The notes below the pieces were generated by a model. That model worked only from the letters and a program-made list of their open reading frames with translations, was not told the DNA's origin and made no database searches. A DNA stretch of 8,037 nt from an uncultured Clostridia bacterium (lineage in GTDB: Bacteria; Bacillota; Clostridia; TANB77; CAG-508): assembly GCA_944392065.1 (NCBI GenBank), contig CALXVO010000054.1:1-8037 (forward strand), read 5' to 3'. Positions 1 to 6,071 of this stretch are shown here, in pieces (the first letter of the stretch is position 1; each line of letters opens with the position of its first letter). Position numbers and translations under genes: made by a program.

Positions 1-1
1 T

Positions 2-301
2 AAATTTATGCCTAAAAAAGTTTTTGAACAAATTGGTTGTAGTAAAAAAGATTTGATAGCTTTAATGGATTCTATGAAGAACTTAACTATACCTCAAAAA
101 GCACCTAATATAAAATGTCATACTCTTATTATGTGTGGTGAAAAAGAAAAAAATAATATAAATATGAAAAGTGCTATTAAATTAAATGAAGTTATAAAAA
201 ATAGTAAATTTGAAATTATAAAAAATGCAGGTCACCAGGTCAATATAGATAATCCAAAAGAATTTGCTAATACAATATTTAATTTTTGGAAAGAAGATTA
301 G
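2..301 (+). CDS. alpha/beta-hydrolase family protein, C-terminal part (5' end outside window)
   Basis: The frame is already open at the window edge. The first visible ATG (position 8) has no ribosome binding site in view, so this is probably the last ~100 residues of a 220-280 residue protein rather than a small gene. Numbering from that ATG, the segment HTLIMCGEKEKNN (about 38-50) resembles the strand and turn that carry the catalytic acid in alpha/beta hydrolases. KNAGHQVNIDNP (72-83) matches the C-terminal stretch with the catalytic histidine, here His76, which is followed by the usual 'NP..F...I..F' helix. The acid position reads GEKE, where GxxD is common, so Glu47 may replace the Asp. 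The nucleophile elbow (GxSxG) would lie upstream and cannot be checked. Substrate unknown; such proteins are usually cytoplasmic esterases or lipases. The frame ends in TAG and is followed by a weak terminator. Confidence 0.7.
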   Translation, partial: KFMPKKVFEQIGCSKKDLIALMDSMKNLTIPQKAPNIKCHTLIMCGEKEKNNINMKSAIKLNEVIKNSKFEIIKNAGHQVNIDNPKEFANTIFNFWKED

Positions 302-372
302 TAGTAAAAATTACAATAAGTATGACAGAGAATAAGTTGATATTCTACATTTATACTCAAATTACAATTTCT

Positions 373-410
373 AAAATACTTTATACTGTATAGAGTAATT
401 TTTCTTTTTA
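373..410 (+). terminator. weak intrinsic terminator after the hydrolase gene
   Basis: The stem pairs 377-385 (TACTTTATA) with 389-397 (TATAGAGTA), including one T-G wobble. A short loop and the U-rich tail TTTTTCTTTTTA follow. Flanking A and T runs can lengthen the stem. It lies about 75 nt past the hydrolase stop. The stem is nearly all A-T pairs, so its efficiency is doubtful. Confidence 0.4.
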
Positions 411-527
411 TAATAAGAATAAAAATAAAGTAATATCATAGAACATTAATAGATATAAAACAGTCAAAAGCTTTGGAAGTGTAAGAATATAGGTTTGTGG
501 TCGTTTTATGTTATGCTTCTATGTCTT

Positions 528-547
528 TTGCACAAAACTTTGATAAT
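528..547. repeat. 20-bp dispersed direct repeat, copy 1
   Basis: The sequence TTGCACAAAACTTTGATAAT occurs here and again, identical and in the same orientation, at 7795-7814. Both copies lie in non-coding DNA. Similarity stops at the ends of the 20 bp. Twenty identical bases including GCAC and CTTTG are unlikely by chance even in AT-rich DNA, so this is probably a member of a dispersed genomic repeat or the end of a mobile element. The family is not recognised. Confidence 0.6.
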
Positions 548-595
548 GGCTACCTTTTTATGTATAAAATTCTTAGTTTTCAATATAATATATAA

Positions 596-635
596 TTATT
601 TCCCAAAAATAAAAAAACTTGATTTTGGGAAATAA
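596..635. repeat. perfect 13-bp inverted repeat
   Basis: The arms TTATTTCCCAAAA (596-608) and TTTTGGGAAATAA (623-635) are perfect reverse complements around a 14-nt A-rich loop. Neither strand has a T-tract directly after the stem, so it is not a standard terminator. It could be an operator, the end of a small transposable repeat or an RNA hairpin. The CCC/GGG core stands out in this AT-rich interval. Confidence 0.6.
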
Positions 636-821
636 AACTGTTATATTTTTATAACGATTTAAAGATATATTGAAAAAAAATACTAGACTAATAAAACTTT
701 TATCTGAAAATTAATATTTTAGCTGTAAGAAAGAATGTTTAGAATATAATAAAGCAAAATAGTAATTTGTGTAATAAACTAAAACTAAACTAAAGGTTTA
801 TTAATGTAAACTAACTGTCGG

Positions 822-850
822 TTGAGTTTGTGAAATATCTGTAATAAAAT
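822..850 (+). promoter_or_regulatory. predicted sigma-A promoter of the helix-turn-helix gene
   Basis: A -35-like TTGAGT (822-827) is separated by 17 bp from a -10-like TAAAAT (845-850), putting the transcript start near 857 and just ahead of the AAAGGAGGG ribosome binding site (864-872). An imperfect inverted pair, AAACTAAC upstream of GTTGAGTTT (about 808-829), overlaps the -35 and could be an autoregulatory operator of the XRE protein. That last point is inference. Confidence 0.45.
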
Positions 851-879
851 AGAACTAACAATTAAAGGAGGGATTTTAT

Positions 880-1278
880 ATGGTAAACAAAACTCTTGGA
901 GAAATAATTAGTTCTTTAAGAAAAGAAAAAAATATGACACAAAATGATTTAGCAGAAAAAATGAATGTTACTGACAAAGCAGTATCAAAATGGGAAAGAA
1001 ATTTATCTTGTCCTGATGTTAATTCTATTCCGAAACTAGCAGAAATTTTAGGTGTTTCCGTGGAAGAACTATTAAACGCACAAACAAAACAAGACGATAA
1101 TAAGATAGATGAAATTATCAATATTGCTTTAATTGGAGTTAGTCTTGCAATGGGGATTTGTATTGTAGTTACTTCTATATTAAAACAAATTGATATGAAT
1201 AATGCTATTATTATGATAGGAATAGGGATAAGTTGTTTATCTATTTATTTATTAAAAAATAACAAAGCTAAGGGCTAG
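880..1278 (+). CDS. XRE-family helix-turn-helix regulator with two C-terminal membrane segments
   Basis: Probable membrane-tethered DNA-binding regulator. Residues 6-62 form a Cro/C1-type helix-turn-helix: RKEKNMTQNDLAEKMNVT, then DKAVSKWERNLSCPD and PKLAEILGVSVEELL. This is the common Bacillota subgroup with 'VSKWERG.S.PD'. A polar linker (about 66-78) leads to two hydrophobic stretches at about 80-101 and 108-125 joined by a short loop, then a lysine-rich tail. The ATG start is fixed by AAAGGAGGG seven bases upstream. At 132 residues it fits the known class of short XRE proteins with small membrane tails. It appears monocistronic, with its own promoter and a strong terminator. Targets cannot be told from the sequence; self-regulation is likely. 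The DNA-binding fold is secure, the membrane topology fairly so. Confidence 0.85.
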   Translation: MVNKTLGEIISSLRKEKNMTQNDLAEKMNVTDKAVSKWERNLSCPDVNSIPKLAEILGVSVEELLNAQTKQDDNKIDEIINIALIGVSLAMGICIVVTSILKQIDMNNAIIMIGIGISCLSIYLLKNNKAKG

Positions 1279-1314
1279 AACTTATAATTACTATCCTTAC
1301 AACTTACAATTTAT

Positions 1315-1350
1315 AGATTAGTTTGAAATACAACTAATCTTTTATATTTT
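1315..1350 (+). terminator. intrinsic terminator of the helix-turn-helix gene
   Basis: A perfect 9-bp stem, AGATTAGTT (1315-1323) with AACTAATCT (1332-1340), closes an 8-nt loop and runs straight into TTTATATTTT. It sits 37 nt past the stop codon and isolates the regulator from the gat genes. Confidence 0.8.
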
Positions 1351-1703
1351 GTAAAAAAACAGTAGAGTAGGGGGGATAGCACATTTTTAATATATAAAAA
1401 TAAATTTTAAAATAAGATTTAAAAATAATTTATAGAAATTTGTAAAAATTTTTAAAATTATAATTTTGTAATGCAAATATTGTAATATCAAAAAGCGAAC
1501 ATTTGTTATTCGGTGATTTTTTATAAAATTTATATAATATTTTAATTAAATTATTGTTTCATTAAGTTCAAAATCGTTTTTAAGCAATTTTAATTATTGA
1601 ATTGTAAAATTACTTGTTTAAAATTTAAAGTTAAATATTAATTTTAGAAAATTACCATTAAAAAGTAGTTTATTCTGCAGAAATTACTATTATATATAGA
1701 TAT
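1351..1703. other. very AT-rich spacer, no gene seen
   Basis: About 350 bp of almost pure A/T with frequent stops in all frames. An isolated G6 run (1370-1375) resembles a ribosome binding site but has no usable start codon behind it. A partly LexA-like string, CGAACATTTGTTA (1496-1508), is present but differs from the consensus in the right half. A hairpin with AGTAGTTT/AAATTACT arms lies around the palindrome TTCTGCAGAA (about 1665-1689) and has no T-tail. None of these supports a confident call. Confidence 0.5.
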
Positions 1704-1820
1704 ATGAAAAAAGCCTAAAAAGTGGCAAAAAAGCGGCGCACGAGAATCGATTTTAAGTCGTTTTTATTTTTTAGCCATATAGTTATGGGCATTTCTATTG
1801 TATTTTTGAGCATTTTGTGA
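1704..1820 (+). pseudogene. short basic-plus-hydrophobic reading frame, possible gene remnant
   Basis: An ATG at 1704 reads four codons, hits TAA (1716-1718) and stays open in the same frame to TGA at 1818-1820. The part after the stop could start at GTG 1722 and would give 32 residues: a basic head (AKKRRTRIDFK) followed by about 20 hydrophobic residues (SFLFFSHIVMGISIVFLSIL), like the N-terminus of a membrane protein. Codons such as CGG, CGC, ACG, TCG and AGC are rare in the neighbouring genes, so the base composition differs from the surroundings. No ribosome binding site precedes either start. It may be a truncated remnant of a lost gene, a leaderless micro-protein, or chance. The same DNA can also form a weak hairpin (TGGC-A6 1723-1732 with T6-AGCCA 1767-1777). 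Confidence 0.3.
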
Positions 1821-1826
1821 GATAAT
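1798..1826 (+). promoter_or_regulatory. candidate promoter of the gat operon
   Basis: TTGTAT (1798-1803), a 17-bp spacer and GATAAT (1821-1826), the latter preceded by TGA as in an extended -10. The transcript would start near 1833 with a leader of about 55 nt. An exact TTGACA at 1831-1836 has no good -10 at the right distance. The TATAAT at 1868-1873 is too close to the ribosome binding site to be used. Confidence 0.4.
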
Positions 1827-1878
1827 ACGATTGACAAATTTTAGAAATAATGACATTTAAATATAAATATAATAGATT

Positions 1879-1891
1879 GGAGGAAAAAGTG
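1879..1891 (+). promoter_or_regulatory. ribosome binding site that sets the gatB start at GTG 1889
   Basis: GGAGG (1879-1883) stands five bases before GTG (1889-1891). The in-frame ATG at 1850 has no such site, and the 13 residues it would add do not look like the family N-terminus. The GTG start gives MSKEDYEIVIGLEVH, the usual GatB beginning. Confidence 0.85.
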
Positions 1892-3334
1892 AGTAAAGAA
1901 GATTATGAAATAGTTATTGGACTTGAAGTTCATAGCGAATTATCAACAAATACAAAAATATTTTGTTCTTGTCCAACTGATTTTGGTGGAGAACCTAATA
2001 CACATTGTTGTCCGATTTGTATGGCTATGCCAGGTACACTACCAGTTTTAAATGAAGAAGTAGTTAAATATGCAGTAAAAGCTGGATTAGCAACAAATTG
2101 TGAAATTGCTATCGAAAGCAAAAACGATAGAAAAAATTATTTTTATCCTGATTTACCAAAAGCATATCAAATTTCACAATATGATGAACCACTTTGTAAA
2201 AAAGGATATATAGAAATTGATTTGGGCGAAACTAAAAAGAAAATAGGAATAACCAGAATTCATATAGAAGAAGATGCAGGAAAATTAAATCATGATCCTT
2301 ATGGAAGAGGTAGTTTAGTTGATTTAAATAGAGCAGGTGTACCACTTATAGAGATTGTTTCTGAACCAGATATGCGAAGTGCAGAAGAAGTAGATGCTTA
2401 TCTAAAAAAACTAAAATCAATATTAGAATATATAGAAGTTTCAGATTGCAAAATGCAAGAAGGTTCATTAAGAGCTGATGTAAACATTTCAATAAGAAAA
2501 AAAGGGGCAAAAGAATTTGGTACAAGAACGGAAATGAAAAACATGAATTCTTTTAGATCTATTGTAAGAGCTATTGAATATGAAGCTGATAGACAAATAG
2601 AGATAATTGATAATGGTGGAAAAATTGAACAAGAAACTTTAAGATGGGATGATGTGTCTGGAAAAACATTTCAAATGAGAGATAAAGAAAATGCTCAAGA
2701 TTATAGATATTTTCCAGATCCTGACTTAATTAAATTTACTGTTAGTAAAGAAACACAAGAATTAATAAAAGAAAGTTTACCAGAATTACCAGAAAGCAGA
2801 AAGAAAAGATATACAGAAGAATATGGTATTTCAGAAAGAGATAGTAACATTTTAGTATCTTCAAAATATTATTCTGATTTATTTGAAAAAGCAAATAAAA
2901 TTTCTAACAATCCGAAAGCTGTTTCTAATTGGATTATAACTGAAATAACAAGAGTTATAAATGAAAAAGAAATAGAACAAAGTGAAATACCTTTTTCTGC
3001 AGAACATTTAGGAGAATTAGTAATTTTAATTGATAAAGGAACAATAAGTTCAAGCATTGGAAAAAAAGTATTAGAAGAATTATTTGAAAATCCAAGAAAA
3101 CCAGAAGAAATAATAAAAGAAAAAGGTTGGATACAAATTTCAGATGAAAATGTTATAGAAGAAATTGTTGTATCTGTTTTAGATGCAAATCCACAATCAA
3201 TTGCTGATTTTAAAGCAGGAAAAGATAGAGCATTAGGCTTTTTAGTAGGACAAGCAATGAAACAATCTAAAGGAAAAGCCAATCCACAAATGTTAAATAG
3301 TAGGTTCATAGAACTTATAAATAATAAATATTAA
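1889..3334 (+). CDS. gatB: Asp/Glu-tRNA(Asn/Gln) amidotransferase subunit B
   Basis: GatB is the tRNA-binding and kinase subunit of GatCAB. It activates the misacylated Glu-tRNA(Gln) or Asp-tRNA(Asn) with ATP and receives ammonia channelled from GatA. From GTG 1889 the protein has 481 residues, the normal length. Family marks in order: IGLEVHSEL (10-18); the cysteine cluster C26, C28, C41 and C44, the probable zinc site; YFYPDLPKAYQISQYD; HIEEDAGK; DLNRAGVPLIEIVSEPD; then the helical domain and the C-terminal YqeY-like tRNA-binding domain ending DFKAGKDRALGFLVGQAMK. All expected motifs are intact. The gene leads a gatB-gatA-gatC run, with gatA beginning 17 bases after its stop, so the three subunits should be co-translated. 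The enzyme implies that the organism lacks GlnRS, AsnRS or both. Confidence 0.97.
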   Translation: MSKEDYEIVIGLEVHSELSTNTKIFCSCPTDFGGEPNTHCCPICMAMPGTLPVLNEEVVKYAVKAGLATNCEIAIESKNDRKNYFYPDLPKAYQISQYDEPLCKKGYIEIDLGETKKKIGITRIHIEEDAGKLNHDPYGRGSLVDLNRAGVPLIEIVSEPDMRSAEEVDAYLKKLKSILEYIEVSDCKMQEGSLRADVNISIRKKGAKEFGTRTEMKNMNSFRSIVRAIEYEADRQIEIIDNGGKIEQETLRWDDVSGKTFQMRDKENAQDYRYFPDPDLIKFTVSKETQELIKESLPELPESRKKRYTEEYGISERDSNILVSSKYYSDLFEKANKISNNPKAVSNWIITEITRVINEKEIEQSEIPFSAEHLGELVILIDKGTISSSIGKKVLEELFENPRKPEEIIKEKGWIQISDENVIEEIVVSVLDANPQSIADFKAGKDRALGFLVGQAMKQSKGKANPQMLNSRFIELINNKY

Positions 3335-3351
3335 AAAGAGGGGAGTTAATG

Positions 3352-4818
3352 ATGGAAATTTACGAATTATCAGTGTCAGAAATCATAAAAAAACTTAAAG
3401 CTAGAGAGCTTACTACAACAGAAGTTGTAAACGCATATTTTAAGAGAATCGAGGAAGTAGAGCCAAAAGTTGATGCATTTTTAACTTTAACAAAGGAAGA
3501 TGCATTAAAAAGAGCAGAAGAACTACAAAAAAAATTAGATAATAATGAAAAATTAGGAACTTTATTTGGTGTTCCAATTGCAATAAAAGATGCAATATGT
3601 ACAAATGGTGTAAGAACAACATCAGGTTCAAAAATGTTAGAAAATTTTGTATCACCTTATGATGCAACAGTTATCGAATATTTGAAAAAAGAAGATGCTA
3701 TTATTGTAGGAAAAACTAATTTAGATGAATTTGCAATGGGAAGTTCAACAGAACACTCTGCATTCAAAACAACAAAAAATCCTTACAATTTAACAAGAAC
3801 ACCAGGAGGTTCAAGTGGTGGTAGCGCAGCAGCAGTTGCAAGCTATATGGTTCCATGTGCATTAGGTAGTGATACAGGAGGTTCTGTTAGACAACCTGCT
3901 TCACTTTGTGGTGTAGTTGGTTTAAAACCTACTTATGGTTTAGTATCAAGATATGGTTTAATTGCTTATGCATCATCTTTTGACCAAATAGGTGCATTTA
4001 CAAGAAATGTCGAAGATTTAACTTTAGTTATGAATACAATTATTGGTACAGATGAAAAAGATTCTACATCAATAGAAAGAGAAAAAGAAGATTACACTAA
4101 ATTCTTAGTTAATGATGTTAAGAACATTAAAATAGGTGTTCCAAAAGAATTTTATGGAGAAGGTCTAAAACCTGAAATTAAAGAAAGTGTTCTAAAGGCA
4201 GCTGAAAAGTTCAAAGAAATGGGTGCAACAGTTGAAGAATGTTCATTGAATATAGCTGATTATTGTTTAGCTACTTATTATATTGTTGCTTGTGCAGAGG
4301 CAAGTTCAAATTTAGCTAGATTTGATGGAATAAGATATGGTTATAGATCACCAAATGCAACTAATTTAAAAGATTTATATAAGAAAACAAGAAGAGAAGG
4401 ATTTGGAGAAGAAGTAAAAAGAAGAATATTCTTAGGTACTGCTGTTCTTTCTTCTGGATATAGTAATAAATATTATAGTAAAGCACAAGAAGCAAGAAAT
4501 GCAATTAAAGCACAATTTGCTGAATGTTTTAAAAAATATGATTTTATATTAACTCCAACATCTCCTTGTGAGGCATTTAAATTTGGAGAGAAAACAGATG
4601 ATCCATTAGAGATGTATTTAGCAGACATTTATACTGTTCCAATAAATACTGCAGGAGTTCCTGCAATATCAATTCCATGTGGATATACTGAAAGTGGTTT
4701 ACCAATAGGTATGCAATTAATAGGAAACTATTTCAGTGAAGGTAAAATGATACAAACTGCATATTCTTACGAACAAAATACAAATTGGAATAAAAAACCA
4801 GAGTTTAAGGAGGATTAA
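3352..4818 (+). CDS. gatA: Asp/Glu-tRNA(Asn/Gln) amidotransferase subunit A (glutaminase)
   Basis: GatA hydrolyses glutamine and passes the ammonia to GatB. It is an amidase-signature enzyme with a Ser-cisSer-Lys triad. Two ATGs stand in tandem (3349 and 3352). The ribosome binding site AGGGGAG (3339-3345) is only 3 nt from the first and 6 nt from the second, so 3352 is preferred (488 residues). With that start the catalytic residues are Lys79 (VPIAIKDAI), Ser154 (GGSSGGSAA) and Ser178 (GSDTGGSVRQPA), as in Staphylococcus aureus GatA. The glycine-rich amidase signature and the C-terminal 'P.INTAGVPAISIPCG' and 'GLPIGMQLIG' blocks are intact. gatC follows after one base, and its GGAGG lies inside the end of this gene, which suggests translational coupling. 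No frameshift or missing residue seen. Confidence 0.97.
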   Translation: MEIYELSVSEIIKKLKARELTTTEVVNAYFKRIEEVEPKVDAFLTLTKEDALKRAEELQKKLDNNEKLGTLFGVPIAIKDAICTNGVRTTSGSKMLENFVSPYDATVIEYLKKEDAIIVGKTNLDEFAMGSSTEHSAFKTTKNPYNLTRTPGGSSGGSAAAVASYMVPCALGSDTGGSVRQPASLCGVVGLKPTYGLVSRYGLIAYASSFDQIGAFTRNVEDLTLVMNTIIGTDEKDSTSIEREKEDYTKFLVNDVKNIKIGVPKEFYGEGLKPEIKESVLKAAEKFKEMGATVEECSLNIADYCLATYYIVACAEASSNLARFDGIRYGYRSPNATNLKDLYKKTRREGFGEEVKRRIFLGTAVLSSGYSNKYYSKAQEARNAIKAQFAECFKKYDFILTPTSPCEAFKFGEKTDDPLEMYLADIYTVPINTAGVPAISIPCGYTESGLPIGMQLIGNYFSEGKMIQTAYSYEQNTNWNKKPEFKED

Positions 4819-4819
4819 A

Positions 4820-5104
4820 ATGAAAATAGATAAAGATACTATAAAATATATTGCTAATCTTTCAATGATAGAAATATTAGAGGAAGAAGAAGAAAAATAT
4901 TCAAAAGATTTAGAACAAATCTTAACTTATTGTGAAATCATAGATAATCTTGACACATCAAAAGCACTTGAATTTGTAAATCCAATTAACAATTCAAATA
5001 AATTTAGAAAAGACGAAGTCAAAGAAAATCTTGACAGAGATCTTTTAATTAGCAACGCAGCCGAAACAGAAGATGGCATGTTTAAAGTTCCAAAAGTATT
5101 ATAA
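4820..5104 (+). CDS. gatC: Asp/Glu-tRNA(Asn/Gln) amidotransferase subunit C
   Basis: GatC is the small subunit that wraps round the GatA-GatB interface and stabilises the complex. The 94-residue length is typical. The N-terminal half is helical and acidic (IKYIANLSMIEILEEEEEKY). The conserved middle block reads FRKDEV (62-67) where relatives have 'LReDvv', and the tail LISNAAETEDGMFKVPKVL has the family signature 'NAPe...g.F.VPkv'. The ATG lies one base past the gatA stop and uses AAGGAGG within gatA. Position is the odd feature: gatC is last here, while in most Bacillota it is first (gatC-gatA-gatB). No terminator is visible after it; the next gene starts 108 bases on. Confidence 0.95.
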   Translation: MKIDKDTIKYIANLSMIEILEEEEEKYSKDLEQILTYCEIIDNLDTSKALEFVNPINNSNKFRKDEVKENLDRDLLISNAAETEDGMFKVPKVL

Positions 5105-5126
5105 TACACATAGGAGATTTTAAAGC

Positions 5127-5186
5127 AGCAAATGAAAGATAGAAGAAGCAAACGAGTTAAATAAGTAGCAAAAGAACAATTTTAAA
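5127..5186. repeat. three phased AGCAAA units with 20-bp period
   Basis: In the gatC-transporter gap the hexamer AGCAAA starts at 5127, 5147 and 5167, exactly 20 bp apart. The first two 20-bp units agree at about 13 of 20 positions; the third is more diverged. This could be a decayed tandem duplication, sites for a DNA-binding protein, or coincidence in purine-rich DNA. A 10-codon frame starting at ATG 5132 lies here but has no well-placed ribosome binding site. Confidence 0.35.
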
Positions 5187-5212
5187 AATAATATTTATAG
5201 GGGGAAATATTA

Positions 5213-6061
5213 ATGAAAAAAATATTAACTATCATTATTGTTGTCGCAGTGTTAGCGATAGGTATATTTGCTTTAACAAAATTAGGAAATAAAGAAAATG
5301 TTGAAGCAACTACTATTAATACAGAAAAATTAGAAGGATGTATGGAAGGAATAACACTAAATGTTGCTACAACTGGAACATTTGCACCATTTACATACTA
5401 TGATGAAAATGGAAAAGATGTTATTGGGTTTGACTTAGATGTAATTAATGAATTACAAAAATTATTAGGATTTGAAATTGCAAACAATGAGATACCAGCT
5501 ATGAATGCAGCTACAATTACTGCATCTATAACAGAGGGAAAAGTAGATATGGGGTTAGCAGCTCTTTGTGCAACTGACGAAAGAAAACAAGTTATGAATT
5601 TTAGTGATACATATTACGAAGCAGGTTTAATAATTGCAGTTAATAAAGAAACAAGTCCAAAAGAAATTAAAAGTTTAGAAGATTTAAAATCTGGAAAATA
5701 TACAGTAGCTGTTGAAACAGGTTCTGCATCACACTTGTATGCAAAAGAAATTGGAATAAAAGAAGATTGTATAAAAACATATAATGAAGGACCAATTGCT
5801 TTTACTGCATTAGAAGATGGAAAAGTTGATTGCTTTATTCAAGATGGACCAGGTGTATCTTATTACTTAAAAACTAAAGCAGATACTAAATTAGCAATGG
5901 TTGGAGAACCATTTAATCAAGAAGAATCACCTTATGCAATCGCATTATCTTTTGATATTTGTAAAAAATACACAAATATTCAAGAAGTTATTAATTTAGC
6001 ATTAAAAGAATTAACTGACAACAAAAAAAAAAAAAAAATAGAAGCAAAATGGTGTAAATAA
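5213..6061 (+). CDS. polar amino-acid ABC transporter, substrate-binding protein (family 3)
   Basis: Extracytoplasmic receptor that delivers an amino acid to the permease encoded next. Residues 4-21 form a hydrophobic export or anchor segment after MKK. Residues ~47-280 are the two-lobed SBP_bac_3 fold: TTGTFAPFTYYDENGK and IGFDLDVINELQKLLG at the start of lobe 1, EGKVDMGLAALCATDERK with Arg124 (the usual alpha-carboxylate ligand), FSDTYYEAGLIIAVNK at the hinge, VETGSASHLYAKE, and GKVDCFIQDGP. The C-terminus ALKELT...IEAKW matches the family ending. There is no lipobox cysteine after the hydrophobic segment; the first Cys is 43, inside the mature region. So it is probably anchored by its N-terminus or cut by signal peptidase I, which is unusual for a Gram-positive. 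The start is set by AGGGGG (5199-5204). Substrate specificity is not readable with certainty; glutamine, arginine or cystine are all possible. Confidence 0.93.
   Translation: MKKILTIIIVVAVLAIGIFALTKLGNKENVEATTINTEKLEGCMEGITLNVATTGTFAPFTYYDENGKDVIGFDLDVINELQKLLGFEIANNEIPAMNAATITASITEGKVDMGLAALCATDERKQVMNFSDTYYEAGLIIAVNKETSPKEIKSLEDLKSGKYTVAVETGSASHLYAKEIGIKEDCIKTYNEGPIAFTALEDGKVDCFIQDGPGVSYYLKTKADTKLAMVGEPFNQEESPYAIALSFDICKKYTNIQEVINLALKELTDNKKKKKIEAKWCK
6023..6038 (+). repeat. A16 homopolymer inside the binding-protein gene
   Basis: Sixteen consecutive A residues encode five lysines plus the first base of an Ile codon, 24 bp before the stop. The frame after the run gives IEAKWCK, matching the family C-terminus, so the frame shown is the functional one. 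Runs this long are prone to replication and transcription slippage. Confidence 0.9.
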
Positions 6062-6071
6062 AAATAATAAG

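Larger units (their letters stand above)
302..879. other. intergenic region with terminator, repeats and promoter but no gene
   Basis: No credible coding frame is seen on either strand over this AT-rich stretch. It holds a weak terminator for the hydrolase gene (373-410), one copy of a 20-bp sequence shared with 7795-7814 (528-547), a 13-bp inverted repeat (596-635), a small 6-bp inverted repeat GTTATA-TTTT-TATAAC (640-655), an 8-bp inverted repeat TAATAAAC / GTTTATTA (772-779 and 796-803) and a promoter for the downstream regulator. The segment 455-560 is richer in G and C than its surroundings and has short complementary pieces: ATAAAAC 455-461 with GTTTTAT 503-509, and CAAAAG 465-470 with CTTTTG 525-530. 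These two pairings overlap like a pseudoknot, but I cannot assign the segment to any RNA family. Confidence 0.6.

Noticed and set aside
876..1121. 81-codon open frame on the minus strand opposite the helix-turn-helix gene
   Set aside because: It is a shadow of a well-supported gene and has no ribosome binding site of its own.
1370..1375. G6 run resembling a strong ribosome binding site
   Set aside because: No ATG, GTG or TTG lies at a usable distance with an open frame.
1496..1508. LexA-like box CGAACATTTGTTA
   Set aside because: The left half matches the Gram-positive SOS consensus but the right half does not end in GTTC/GTTCG, and it lies far from any gene start.
1723..1777. Hairpin TGGC-A6 with T6-AGCCA as a terminator or riboswitch
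   Set aside because: The stem is mostly A-T with a bulge and a large interior, no known riboswitch or T-box motif is visible, and the coding-like frame explains the odd composition as well.
1868..1873. Consensus TATAAT ahead of gatB
   Set aside because: Transcription would start at or inside the gatB ribosome binding site, and no -35 lies 16-18 bp upstream.
1850..1888. Upstream ATG extension of gatB
   Set aside because: No ribosome binding site precedes it and the extra 13 residues do not fit the GatB N-terminus; GTG 1889 has GGAGG at the right spacing.
2869..3309. 146-codon open frame on the minus strand inside gatB
   Set aside because: It is the antisense shadow of gatB, rich in Phe and Ser as expected from complementing its codons, with no independent start signal or homology pattern.
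5132..5164. Ten-codon peptide frame between gatC and the receptor gene
   Set aside because: The AGGAG upstream is about 15 bases from the ATG, too far, and the peptide has no recognisable feature.
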